A DNA stretch of 64,000 nucleotides from Marivivens donghaensis (GTDB taxonomy: Bacteria > Pseudomonadota > Alphaproteobacteria > Rhodobacterales > Rhodobacteraceae), in contig NZ_JALNPR010000007.1 of the NCBI RefSeq assembly GCF_023541015.1, positions 1-64,000 of the forward strand, given 5' to 3'. Each line of letters opens with the position of its first letter. Within the stretch, counting starts at the first letter, position 1. The notes under the pieces are model-generated. The model was not told where the DNA came from and made no database searches. It was given only the letters and a program-made list of their open reading frames with translations. Shown here piece after piece: positions 9,269-16,815 of this stretch. The position numbers were made by a program, and so were the translations under genes.

Positions 9269-10192
9269 TTAGAAACCAATCTGGTTCAGCAAGTTACGGA
9301 ACAGGCCCGGAGTGTTTTCCATCGGAAGACCCGCGTTGGAATATTCAACCATCGACCCTGCGTAGAGTTTCACGTTGTCTAGCTCAGCCAGCTCCGAGAG
9401 TGCAAACCAGTTCGTTGCCGCCCAGTGACCCGTGTTGCAGAAGGACACGATGTCTTTGCCCTCTTCGACGCCCAAAGCCACCTTCAACTCATCCACATTC
9501 GACGCCCCACGGATCGCCGCAGCGCCGTCATCAAAGAACGAAGTGTAGACGTAGTTAACGGCACCCGGCAGCGTGCCCGGACGGTCAGCCGCGTCATGGC
9601 CCTTGCGACCCAGATAGAAATCTTCAGGACGCGCATCGACGAGGATCGCTTGCGCCGCACCTGTGGTCACAGCCTCAACATCCGAGGTTTCCGCCAGCCA
9701 CTCGTGGCTAAAGGACAGATTCAATTCCGACGGGATCGACGACTCGACTGTCGCGTTGATCGGCAAACCCGCCGCCGCCCAAGCCGCCTGACCACCGTTC
9801 AGGATCGACAGATCGGTAAAGCCTGTAGATTTCAGCGTCCAATAAACCCGCGCCGCAGCACCAAAATCAGTGTCTGTTTTGCCTTCAGTGATGATCACGA
9901 TCGGCAGATCATACTCCAGACCCAACTGTTCGAGGTTCCCCTCAAGCGCGGTCAGATCAACCAGCGCACCTGGGTTTTCCGCAGGACCACGGAACATCCG
10001 ATACGGCGCCCAAAGCGCGCCATCAACGTGCGCCTCGGCATAACCATCATTGCGAATATCAACGAGGATCGGTTGCACGTCATCAATCGACGCCGCCAAT
10101 TCAGCAGGCGTCACCAGAGGCCCATACGTGTTCGCTTCAACAGCAGAGGCAAAGCCAAGAGCGGCTACAAAAGCAGGAGCAAGGAATTTCAT
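9269..10192 (-). CDS. Periplasmic two-domain rhodanese (thiosulfate sulfurtransferase)
   Basis: A signal peptide (M-K-F-L-A-P-A-F-V-A-A-L-G-F-A-S-A-V-E-A) precedes two rhodanese-like domains. The N-terminal one, starting at V-T-P-A-E-L-A, lacks an active Cys. The C-terminal one carries the loop S-F-C-N-T-G-H-W-A-A, with Cys as the persulfide-forming nucleophile. The family moves sulfane sulfur from thiosulfate to an acceptor. An export signal together with the adjacent YeeE-type transporter places the reaction in the periplasm, feeding or detoxifying reduced sulfur; that coupling is inferred. It is the first gene of the three-gene unit. Confidence 0.88.
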   Translation of the reverse strand: MKFLAPAFVAALGFASAVEANTYGPLVTPAELAASIDDVQPILVDIRNDGYAEAHVDGALWAPYRMFRGPAENPGALVDLTALEGNLEQLGLEYDLPIVIITEGKTDTDFGAAARVYWTLKSTGFTDLSILNGGQAAWAAAGLPINATVESSIPSELNLSFSHEWLAETSDVEAVTTGAAQAILVDARPEDFYLGRKGHDAADRPGTLPGAVNYVYTSFFDDGAAAIRGASNVDELKVALGVEEGKDIVSFCNTGHWAATNWFALSELAELDNVKLYAGSMVEYSNAGLPMENTPGLFRNLLNQIGF

Positions 10193-10392
10193 TTCGACAC
10201 CTTAAAGTCTTGTTCGAAACCGCAGGTAGTTGGAATTATTTTCTCTTTCAAGTGCCACAGCCCACCAAATTTCAGAACAAAATTCTCACATAACGCAGGC
10301 GAAAATGCTAAAATCCAAAACCCATCCCAAAAACAGAAAAAGCCGCCTAGCAGCACCAGACGACTCAAAACTCTGATCTTAATTTACGCGGC

Positions 10393-10426
10393 CCAAAGAA
10401 AAATGGCGGGCCTAAACCCGCCATTT
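10393..10426 (-). terminator. Rho-independent terminator of the SapC gene
   Basis: A 10-bp perfect stem (AAATGGCGGG / CCCGCCATTT) with a 6-nt loop, followed on the minus strand by a T-rich run (TTTTTCTTT). It lies 13 bases past the SapC stop. The stem is symmetrical enough to act weakly in the other direction too. Confidence 0.8.
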
Positions 10427-10438
10427 AACTTTTAGCAC

Positions 10439-11176
10439 TTATCCGCGGATTGCTGCCCACCGTTGCTGCGAAACGAGGTGCATATAGACCACGGGCAGCG
10501 CGCCAGTCTTGCGCAGGGCGAGGAAATCACCGTCGGACAGCGCCGACAGTTTCGACTCGTTCACAACGCGGAAACCACCGATGCGGGACTTGGTTCCGTT
10601 GGCGAGGGTCACTTCGACCTGACGCTCTTCGAGGAGGTCCAGCGTCTCCAACTGGCGGATGATGGTCGCGGTCCGCTCCATGTCCATGATGAAGGATTTG
10701 CTGAGCTCCAACATCCGCTCGGTCGCCTTGGACGGCTGATCGCCATCAAACAGCGGATCGCCGATTTTCGCATGGATCATCTCGGACTCGGGATCGATCG
10801 CCATGTTGTAGGTCGTGCCGTCTGGCGACTTCACCAGCATAAAGGGATAGCGACGGACGTAGGCGGGAACATACGCGCCTTTCTTCCACGCACCGTCTTT
10901 CGACACGAACATGTTCTCGCCCGTCTTACGACCTGTCACCGCAAAGGCGGTCGGCTCTGCGCCCTTGCCGCTGAAGACGATCGGGTAGTCGTGGCTGGCC
11001 GAGGCAAATTCAGATCCTGCCAGAACGATGGAGTTTGCCTTCGCCGCAAAGCTCATCGATTTCGCAGGGCGCAAACGCAGGTCGCCGTGGGCCGCTTTGT
11101 TCAGCAGCGCGAGCGATTTGTAGAACATGGGCAGCTGCGGTGCTGCGGTCTCTGCTTTGGGGGTGTCAGTCGCCAT
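10439..11176 (-). CDS. SapC family protein
   Basis: A 245-aa protein matching the SapC family (named after a Caulobacter S-layer-associated gene). It has the typical opening (P-M-F-Y-K-S-L-A-L-L-N-K-A-A-H), the central K-K-G-A-Y-V-P-A-Y-V-R-R-Y-P-F block and the acidic G-D-P-L-F-D-G-D motif. There is no signal peptide, so it is probably cytoplasmic. The biochemical role is unknown across the family, and no S-layer gene is seen here. It stands as a single-gene unit with its own terminator. Confidence 0.85.
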   Translation of the reverse strand: MATDTPKAETAAPQLPMFYKSLALLNKAAHGDLRLRPAKSMSFAAKANSIVLAGSEFASASHDYPIVFSGKGAEPTAFAVTGRKTGENMFVSKDGAWKKGAYVPAYVRRYPFMLVKSPDGTTYNMAIDPESEMIHAKIGDPLFDGDQPSKATERMLELSKSFIMDMERTATIIRQLETLDLLEERQVEVTLANGTKSRIGGFRVVNESKLSALSDGDFLALRKTGALPVVYMHLVSQQRWAAIRG

Positions 11177-11266
11177 AATCGTCCTCAGTTCAAAATACGT
11201 TACAGGCCCCAGTGGCCCGCGTTGCGCATAGTTTTAACTGAAACGACAGAAGCCTAAAGCCGAAAA

Positions 11267-11812
11267 TCAGGTGGTGAGTTCCGCTTCGATCAAATCGAGG
11301 ATTTGGCGGTTGTCAGGTTTCGTGGTGCTGCCCCATGTGCCCTTGACCCGACCATCGGCACCAATCAGCACTTTGTTGAAATTCCACTGCGGGACAAAGC
11401 CATGATCCGTGGCGAGCCATTGATAGAACGGATGCGCCTCTGGCCCTTTGACATGGGTGATGTCGGTCATCGGTAGGGTCAGGTTAAAGTTCAGCTCGCA
11501 GAACTCTTTGACCTCATCAATCGACGACAACTCTTGGCGGAAGTCGTCGGACGGCACGGCGAGGACGATTAGACCGCGATCCGCATAGGCATCGTAGACT
11601 GCCTGCATCGCGTCATACTGCGGCGTGAACCCGCAGCGACTGGCCGAGTTGATCACCAGAACAGGATGCCCCGCCCAATCGGCGCTGTCGTGCATCCCAC
11701 CATCCGCATTTACAAAGCTTACCCGTGGAAGAGGACTATCCCCCGCCGCAAAAGACGGCAGCGCAGCAGTGGCGCAGAGGGTGCCCAGAATAGAACGGCG
11801 CGTCAGGGTCAT
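11267..11812 (-). CDS. Exported glutathione peroxidase family protein (Cys type)
   Basis: A 181-aa thioredoxin-fold peroxidase. The family signatures are visible: V-I-N-S-A-S-R-C-G-F-T-P-Q-Y (peroxidatic Cys in place of selenocysteine), the second block L-A-V-P-S-D-D-F (degenerate relative to the usual F-P-C-N-Q-F), and W-N-F-N-K-V-L-I with the conserved Trp/Asn. The N-terminus T-L-T-R-R-S-I-L-G-T-L-C-A-T-A-A-L-P-S-F-A-A has a twin-arginine-like signal, implying export. The altered second motif removes the usual resolving Cys region, so reductant use may differ from classical enzymes. It is divergent from the acyl-CoA ligase gene. Confidence 0.87.
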   Translation of the reverse strand: MTLTRRSILGTLCATAALPSFAAGDSPLPRVSFVNADGGMHDSADWAGHPVLVINSASRCGFTPQYDAMQAVYDAYADRGLIVLAVPSDDFRQELSSIDEVKEFCELNFNLTLPMTDITHVKGPEAHPFYQWLATDHGFVPQWNFNKVLIGADGRVKGTWGSTTKPDNRQILDLIEAELTT

Positions 11813-11918
11813 AGTGTCCTCCGATTGAGGTGTGCAACCTAAGATGGGGGTGAATGTAGCGCAGCCAGCGGCGTCGGCAACTCTGGTCCGATAGAGAGGG
11901 TTGCGCTATGGATTGGTC

Positions 11919-13097
11919 ATGTCCGTCGCCACCGCCCCCCTGCGCCTCGCGCCATCACCTACTACCCGTTTGCTCTGCAACGGGGTAGAGGTGACGCGCC
12001 CCTATGTGGCTCGCGCCACGGGTGGCCCTGTCGATGTGATCGCGCCAAGCCCTCTGGCGACCGCCCTGCCCCGCCTCTTGGAGGCACTACACAGCGGTCA
12101 GAGCTTCTGCATTTCGCCCCGCCTGTTCGAGGCCGATGACGAGCCAGAGTATATACACACGCTCACCTCTGGTTCGACGGGCGCACCGAAACGTATCCGC
12201 CGTAGCTACGCGAGTTGGGTGAGCAGTTTCGCCGTGAACCGTGACCTCTTTGGAATTACTCCTGACGACCGTTCTGCGATCCTCGGCAGCTTGGATCAGT
12301 CGCTCGCGCTCTACGCGCTCTGCGAGGGTCTGTGGCAGGGCATCACCGTCGACGTCCTCAGCGACCTGCGCCCCGACCGTCAGACCGCCGCGATGGAGCA
12401 GACGACGATCCTTTACGCGACCCCCACGCAATTGCGCAGCGCCCTCCTCCGCCCCCTGCCCGCCTTGCGGCTGATCCTCGTCGGTGGCGGCCATCTGGAT
12501 GCAGCGACCAAAGCACGCGTCGCTCAGATGGCACCGAACGCGCGGCTGCATGAATTTTACGGGGCGGCTGAGACGAGCTTTATCACCCTATCGGATGTAT
12601 CCACGCCCGAGGGGTCCGTTGGCGCGCCCTACCCCGGTGTTGAGATCGACATTCGCGATGGCCTCGTTTGGGTCCGTTCACCCTACCTTTTTGACCACTA
12701 CGTTGAGGGCTCCAGCGCCACCACTCAAACCCGCAAAGGCTGGGTCACCGTTGGCGAGATGGGAGAGATGCGCAACGGCCACCTCTTCCTCACAGGTCGT
12801 GCGGATCGCATGTTCACCGTCGCAGATCGCAACTACCACCCCGAAGCCGCAGAGGCCGCCCTATCCCAAATCGACGGCGTGCATGGGGTCGCTGTTTTGC
12901 CGATGCTGGACGACATGCGCGGGGCGGTTCCTGTGGCGCTCTATCACGGGATGATCACGCCCGAGGACCTCCAGTCCGCAGCCCGTGCCAATGGCATCCA
13001 AATCCGCCGCGCTTACCGTCTGTCGGACTGGCCCGCCTTACGCTCGGGCAAACCGAACCTCACCGCGCTGGCCGCTTTGCTGAGGAACCTCACATGA
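11919..13097 (+). CDS. Short AMP-forming acyl-CoA ligase/synthetase (YhfT-like context)
   Basis: An adenylate-forming enzyme: the ATP-binding loop T-L-T-S-G-S-T-G-A-P-K, the substrate/AMP motif E-F-Y-G-A-A-E-T-S and G-R-A-D-R-M-F before the C-terminal lobe are all present. The C-terminal R-S-G-K-P-N carries the catalytic Lys. At 392 aa it is shorter than the usual ~500 aa because the N-terminal lobe is reduced. ATG 11919 is preferred but lacks a good ribosome site; TTG 11901 directly after GAGAGGG is an alternative. Its stop overlaps the thiolase start as ATGA, so the two are co-translated. A ligase and thiolase beside a BioY transporter recall the B. subtilis yhfUTS unit of the biotin regulon. 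The acyl substrate is unknown. Confidence 0.78.
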   Translation: MSVATAPLRLAPSPTTRLLCNGVEVTRPYVARATGGPVDVIAPSPLATALPRLLEALHSGQSFCISPRLFEADDEPEYIHTLTSGSTGAPKRIRRSYASWVSSFAVNRDLFGITPDDRSAILGSLDQSLALYALCEGLWQGITVDVLSDLRPDRQTAAMEQTTILYATPTQLRSALLRPLPALRLILVGGGHLDAATKARVAQMAPNARLHEFYGAAETSFITLSDVSTPEGSVGAPYPGVEIDIRDGLVWVRSPYLFDHYVEGSSATTQTRKGWVTVGEMGEMRNGHLFLTGRADRMFTVADRNYHPEAAEAALSQIDGVHGVAVLPMLDDMRGAVPVALYHGMITPEDLQSAARANGIQIRRAYRLSDWPALRSGKPNLTALAALLRNLT

Positions 13098-14167
13098 CAC
13101 CCCGCATCATCGCCGCCCGCCGCACCATCGTCGCGCCCAAGGGTGGCGCTTTGTCGGGATACGCGCTGCACGACCTCGCGGCACCTGTAATACTGGCGTG
13201 CCTCGCGGACGCTGGATTGCGCCCAGAGGACGTGGACGAGGTCATCCTATCGAACGCCATCGGTGGCGGCGGCAATCCCGCCCGTGTCGCCGCACTCGCC
13301 GCTGGTCTGCCGAGCCGCGTCGCGGGCCTGTCGATTGATCGGCAGTGCGCGGGTGGCCTCGATGCGATTGGGATCGCGATGGCATTGGTGCGCTCTGGTC
13401 AGGCCAAGGTCGTTTTGGCGGGCGGCGCAGAGTCCCATTCGCAACGACCGATCCGCATGGCGCAAACGCCTGACGGTCCCGTTGCCTACGACCGCCCCCC
13501 GTTCACCCCGTGGCCCGACCGTGACCCCGATCTGGCCGAGGCCGCGAATGCGCTGAACGTGCCTCGTGAACGGCAGGATGCTTGGGCCATTGATAGCCAT
13601 GAAAAGGCGCTCTCTGCACGCACGGCGCTTCGGTTTGAAATCGTGCCCTTGGGCGATGAATTGGACGACCCGTTCACCCGCCGCCTTGCCCCGCGTTTGG
13701 TCGCCCGCGCCCCTGTCGTCACCGGAGAGTTGACAGCTGTCAACACCGCTGTCTCTGCCGATGCCGCCGCGTTCTGCCTTGTCGTGGCGGATGACGTTTT
13801 ACCCGACCGCAATGCGCTGCTGCTGACCGACTACGCCTGTGTTGGCGGCGACCCGATGAACCCCGCGCTCGCCCCGATTGCCGCGATCAAAGCGGTCACG
13901 GACACCCCCGTCGATCAGGTCGAAATGATGGAGGCCTACGCCGCCCAAGCCATCGCCTGCGTGGAAGGCACACCGATCGATCCGCGCACCGTGAACCTCA
14001 AGGGCGGCGCATTGGCCCGTGGTCATCCGATTGGGGCCTCTGGCGCGATCCTGATGGTGCGTCTGTATCACGACCTTGCAGGGACGAACCGCACAGGATT
14101 GGCCGCAATTGCAGCGGCGGGCGGCATCGGTTCAGCGATCAAAGTGCAGGGTTTTGGAAAAAGTTGA
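13094..14167 (+). CDS. Thiolase-family protein lacking the second catalytic cysteine
   Basis: A 357-aa thiolase-fold protein (usual length ~390). The acyl-accepting nucleophile is Cys85 in D-R-Q-C-A-G-G, and the catalytic His311 is in G-H-P-I-G-A-S-G. The motif that normally reads C-I-G-G-G-Q/M-G near the C-terminus is A-A-A-G-G-I-G (340-346), so the proton-shuttling Cys is Ala. It may therefore do only half the Claisen chemistry, for example acyl transfer or CoA-ester hydrolysis (inference). A parS-like palindrome encodes its E-L-T-A-V-N stretch, and a second palindrome contains its TGA stop. The partner ligase overlaps by four bases. What the pair acts on (pimelate, biotin side-chain or another acid) cannot be read from the sequence. 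Confidence 0.75.
   Translation: MTPRIIAARRTIVAPKGGALSGYALHDLAAPVILACLADAGLRPEDVDEVILSNAIGGGGNPARVAALAAGLPSRVAGLSIDRQCAGGLDAIGIAMALVRSGQAKVVLAGGAESHSQRPIRMAQTPDGPVAYDRPPFTPWPDRDPDLAEAANALNVPRERQDAWAIDSHEKALSARTALRFEIVPLGDELDDPFTRRLAPRLVARAPVVTGELTAVNTAVSADAAAFCLVVADDVLPDRNALLLTDYACVGGDPMNPALAPIAAIKAVTDTPVDQVEMMEAYAAQAIACVEGTPIDPRTVNLKGGALARGHPIGASGAILMVRLYHDLAGTNRTGLAAIAAAGGIGSAIKVQGFGKS
13729..13744. repeat. parS-like palindrome 1 (inside thiolase CDS)
   Basis: GTTGACAGCTGTCAAC, a perfect 16-bp palindrome. It fits the centromere consensus GTTNNCNGCNGNNAAC known for repABC replicons and is identical to the copies at repC. It is read as E-L-T-A-V-N in the thiolase. Confidence 0.75.
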
Positions 14168-14178
14168 CAGCTGTCAAC
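14163..14178. repeat. parS-like palindrome 2 (contains thiolase stop codon)
   Basis: GTTGACAGCTGTCAAC, perfect, with flanking A and T bases extending the symmetry to 14160-14181. The TGA at its third to fifth bases is the thiolase stop. Confidence 0.85.
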
Positions 14179-14197
14179 TTTGGGATCGGCTGGAAAA

Positions 14198-14213
14198 GTT
14201 GACAGCCGTCAAC
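14198..14213. repeat. parS-like palindrome 3 (contains nitroreductase stop codon)
   Basis: GTTGACAGCCGTCAAC, one central base different from the other copies but still within the GTTNNCNGCNGNNAAC consensus. Read on the minus strand, its TGA ends the nitroreductase. It lies 35 bp from palindrome 2. Confidence 0.8.
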
Positions 14214-14880
14214 TTTCAAACCCACGGAAGGTCGCAAAGACATCCAGCGCGTCCCGCTCTGTCCGAAATTCGTTCACAGGATGGTCCGCCGCATAGCCAA
14301 TCGCCACGCCTGCCACGACCATTTCATCGGCATCTAGCCCCAGATGGTCATGGATCAGATCACCGTAATTCGCCATAGCCCCGATCCCACAGGCCGCTAG
14401 CCCCGCATCCTGCACGGCGAGCAACATCGTCTGGATCGCCATCCCGAGGTCCATAAAGCACCCTGCGCCCATCTCACGATGGATCGTGATGATCATGCCC
14501 ACAGGCGCGCCAAAGAAACGGTAATTGTGCTGAAACTGAACCTTCCGTCCCTCAAGGTCGCGTTTCTCTATGCCCAAAGCATCGTAGAGCGCAAAGCCAG
14601 CGGCCCTCTGACGGGCTTTTAGATCGGCGGGCATAGGGCGGGGGAAGTAGCTGTATTCGCTGACCTGAGGCCGATCCTCTGCAATTCCGTCGAGCAGGGC
14701 ATCGGATAGGGATTTCAACGGTGCGCCAGTCAGGACATGGAACCGACCGGGCTGAAGGTTTGCACCCGAAGGCGCACAGCGGGCCAAGGTCAAAATCGTC
14801 TCTAATACAGCGCGATCCACGGGTTGATCCGTGAACGCCCGAACCGATCGACGATCCTCTATGGCCCGCCGCATTTCCAT
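14209..14880 (-). CDS. Nitroreductase-family flavoprotein
   Basis: A 223-aa FMN-dependent nitroreductase-fold protein: R-R-S-V-R-A-F for FMN phosphate binding at the N-terminus, A-P-S-G-A-N-L-Q-P in the usual place, and the C-terminal G-V-A-I-G-Y block. Members reduce quinones, nitro compounds or enones with NAD(P)H; the substrate cannot be assigned. The start ATG overlaps the bioY stop (TAATG), so it belongs to the bioMNY transcript as last gene. That suggests a role in handling imported biotin or a vitamer (inference). Its stop codon lies in a parS-like palindrome. Confidence 0.82.
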   Translation of the reverse strand: MEMRRAIEDRRSVRAFTDQPVDRAVLETILTLARCAPSGANLQPGRFHVLTGAPLKSLSDALLDGIAEDRPQVSEYSYFPRPMPADLKARQRAAGFALYDALGIEKRDLEGRKVQFQHNYRFFGAPVGMIITIHREMGAGCFMDLGMAIQTMLLAVQDAGLAACGIGAMANYGDLIHDHLGLDADEMVVAGVAIGYAADHPVNEFRTERDALDVFATFRGFES

Positions 14881-15431
14881 TACTGACGCGACAGAAGGCT
14901 TTGCGGACGGGCCTTAACCAAGGCACCAACCACGATGGCGGTCAGTACGACCTTAACCAGATCGCCAGGGATATAGGTCGCCATGATGGTGATCGAGGCC
15001 ATCAGACCCTTGTCCGTCAGCATCCAGAACCCGCCAATACCCATGACATAAAGCACGACAATCCCACCGATCAGCGACGCGATGCCAGATGCAACCATCG
15101 CATCAATACGCAGGTTCTGCATCACAACACCCGTTACAAAGGCCGCGACGGGGAAACCGACGACAAAACCAGCGGTCGGCGATACGAAAACGCCCAAACC
15201 ACCGCGTCCCCCCGCCAAAAGCGGCAGACCCAAGGCCACGAGGCCAATAAACAACAGCATCGACAGGCCGCCACGTTTCGCGCCCAAAACAGCGCCCGCA
15301 AGCATCACACCAAGGCTCTGCGCCGTCACAGGAATGCCCCAAGGCATCGGAATCGCGGGCAAAAGGCCCAAAACTGCAACGAGCGCCGCGAAAAGCGCGA
15401 TCATCACAAGATCATTTTCTTTGGTTTGCAT
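14880..15431 (-). CDS. bioY: BioY, substrate-binding (S) component of the biotin ECF transporter
   Basis: A 183-aa integral membrane protein with about six hydrophobic segments. It has the BioY hallmarks P-V-T-A-Q-S-L-G-V-M-L-A-G-A-V-L-G near residue 35-50 and G-G-R-G-G-L-G-V-F-V-S-P-T-A-G-F-V-V-G-F-P in the centre. BioY binds biotin with high affinity; the ATPase BioM and the transmembrane protein BioN, encoded just upstream in the same direction, power uptake. There are 30 bases between the bioN stop and this start. No BirA- or BioR-like operator was evident. Confidence 0.93.
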   Translation of the reverse strand: MQTKENDLVMIALFAALVAVLGLLPAIPMPWGIPVTAQSLGVMLAGAVLGAKRGGLSMLLFIGLVALGLPLLAGGRGGLGVFVSPTAGFVVGFPVAAFVTGVVMQNLRIDAMVASGIASLIGGIVVLYVMGIGGFWMLTDKGLMASITIMATYIPGDLVKVVLTAIVVGALVKARPQSLLSRQ

Positions 15432-15461
15432 AATGTGTCCCCTGATTTGCGGGACGACATA

Positions 15462-16079
15462 TCAGGGATTAAACGCTCCATCCAGCCCGCCGCGTGCACG
15501 CAGCGCGAGCGCCACATGATCGGCATCTTCGAGAACGCTGACGATCAGGGGCAGAATGATGTAAAACGTGGGCCGTTTCGTGGACCGAGCACGAAAAGCG
15601 TCCGCCATATGATTGGCCCGTTCCAAAAGCACAGGTACAAACCGCACAACGAGGGCAATTGAGAGCGCCAGAGGTTTGGGTGACAGTCCGATAAAGCGGG
15701 CAGGGGAGGCGAGCCAGATCACAAGGTCGATCAGATCGTCCAAACGGGTCGAAAGCGTCACTAAATTGGCCAAACTCACTGCAGTTGCCAATCGCAACAC
15801 AATCGCGAAACCCGTGGCCGCATCACCCAAAATGACCTGCCAAAGCAGGATAAATCCGAGGAAAAACCGCAGTGGTTTCAGCATCCGGAGACCTTGGGCC
15901 GCGAATTTCGCACCAAACGACCGATAGAGCAGGGCGGTAAGTCCCGCAGCACCAGCAAGCAAAACTGGCGATTTCAGCAGGTATAGGGTCACAATAGCGA
16001 TGGAAAGCAGTCCAAGTTTGACCCCAGCCCGCCAATTATGGAGCGGAGTGTGAATGTCAGAGGTGAGCGCCAGCATCAT
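15462..16079 (-). CDS. bioN: BioN, transmembrane (T) component of the biotin ECF transporter
   Basis: A 205-aa CbiQ/EcfT-family membrane protein with about five hydrophobic segments. The family's cytoplasmic coupling helices are represented by R-A-N-H-M-A-D-A-F-R-A-R and A-L-A-L-R-A-R-G-G-L, the A-R-G motifs that contact the ATPase. The reading frame starts 23 bases inside the bioM gene, so the two are translationally coupled. BioN links BioM ATP hydrolysis to biotin passage through BioY. Confidence 0.9.
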   Translation of the reverse strand: MMLALTSDIHTPLHNWRAGVKLGLLSIAIVTLYLLKSPVLLAGAAGLTALLYRSFGAKFAAQGLRMLKPLRFFLGFILLWQVILGDAATGFAIVLRLATAVSLANLVTLSTRLDDLIDLVIWLASPARFIGLSPKPLALSIALVVRFVPVLLERANHMADAFRARSTKRPTFYIILPLIVSVLEDADHVALALRARGGLDGAFNP

Positions 16080-16755
16080 CCGCCTCCATCACCCGCAGAT
16101 ATTCGGGCAAAACGGTCTCTGGCGCACCATCTGCGATGATTTTTCCACCTTCGATCCAGAGAACGCGGTCATAATCCGCTATCATCGCAGGGTCATGCGT
16201 GATGTGAATCAGAGTCTGATCTAGCTGATTTAGTCTCTTTTGCAGGGCGCGTGTCGTGGGAATGTCCAACCCGCTGAACGGTTCGTCTAGAATGATCACC
16301 GAAGGCGCCATTGCGAGGACGGACATGAGGCACACAAGGTGGCGTTGCCCCTGACTTAGGGTCGAAACGGGGCGTTTGGCCCAGTCCGATTTGCCGAAAT
16401 TGGCGAGGGTTTCATCGGTTTTCGTCGATGCATCGGCCTTAGAGTGCCCGAGCTGGCGTAACCCGAAGGAAATTTCCTCTTCAACAGTCGGGAAAATGAT
16501 CTGATGATCGGGGTTCTGGAACAAAATGCCCACCGCAGAGAGCGAGGATTTTCGGTCGTTTAGGACGTCGATGCCGTTGATCAAAATTCGACCCTGTTCT
16601 GGGCGTATTAGACCCGAAAATGCCCGCGCCAGTGTCGATTTTCCAGAGCCATTTCGACCGACAATACCCACCCGCGCCTGGGTCAATTCGAGGGTGATTG
16701 TGTCGAGCACGGTTTTGTCGCCGTATTGGCAGGAAAGGGACTGTATCTGGATCAT
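16057..16755 (-). CDS. bioM: BioM, ATPase of the biotin ECF transporter
   Basis: A 232-aa ABC ATPase: Walker A G-R-N-G-S-G-K-S-T, Q-loop L-F-Q-N-P-D-H-Q-I-I-F (typical of the CbiO/EcfA branch), signature T-L-S-Q-G-Q-R and Walker B V-I-I-L-D-E-P-F-S-G-L-D. It is the first gene of bioM-bioN-bioY-nitroreductase. The upstream region from 16756 to 16799 is very short and is closed by parS-like palindrome 4, whose TTGACA could double as a -35 box for this operon. Confidence 0.92.
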   Translation of the reverse strand: MIQIQSLSCQYGDKTVLDTITLELTQARVGIVGRNGSGKSTLARAFSGLIRPEQGRILINGIDVLNDRKSSLSAVGILFQNPDHQIIFPTVEEEISFGLRQLGHSKADASTKTDETLANFGKSDWAKRPVSTLSQGQRHLVCLMSVLAMAPSVIILDEPFSGLDIPTTRALQKRLNQLDQTLIHITHDPAMIADYDRVLWIEGGKIIADGAPETVLPEYLRVMEADDAGAHL

Positions 16756-16799
16756 GGAGTTAGGGGGTCATAGCTGAAGTACGATGTAAAGGGGTGAGA

Positions 16800-16815
16800 G
16801 TTGACAGCTGTCAAC
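16800..16815. repeat. parS-like palindrome 4 (contains repC stop codon)
   Basis: GTTGACAGCTGTCAAC, perfect. On the minus strand its TGA (16813-16811) is the stop of repC, and it lies directly upstream of the bioM promoter region. Confidence 0.85.

Noticed and set aside
16756-16799. BioR or BirA operator upstream of bioM
   Set aside because: TTACATCGTA is present, but it lacks the symmetry of the TTATMKATAA BioR box; no other candidate was seen in this short gap.
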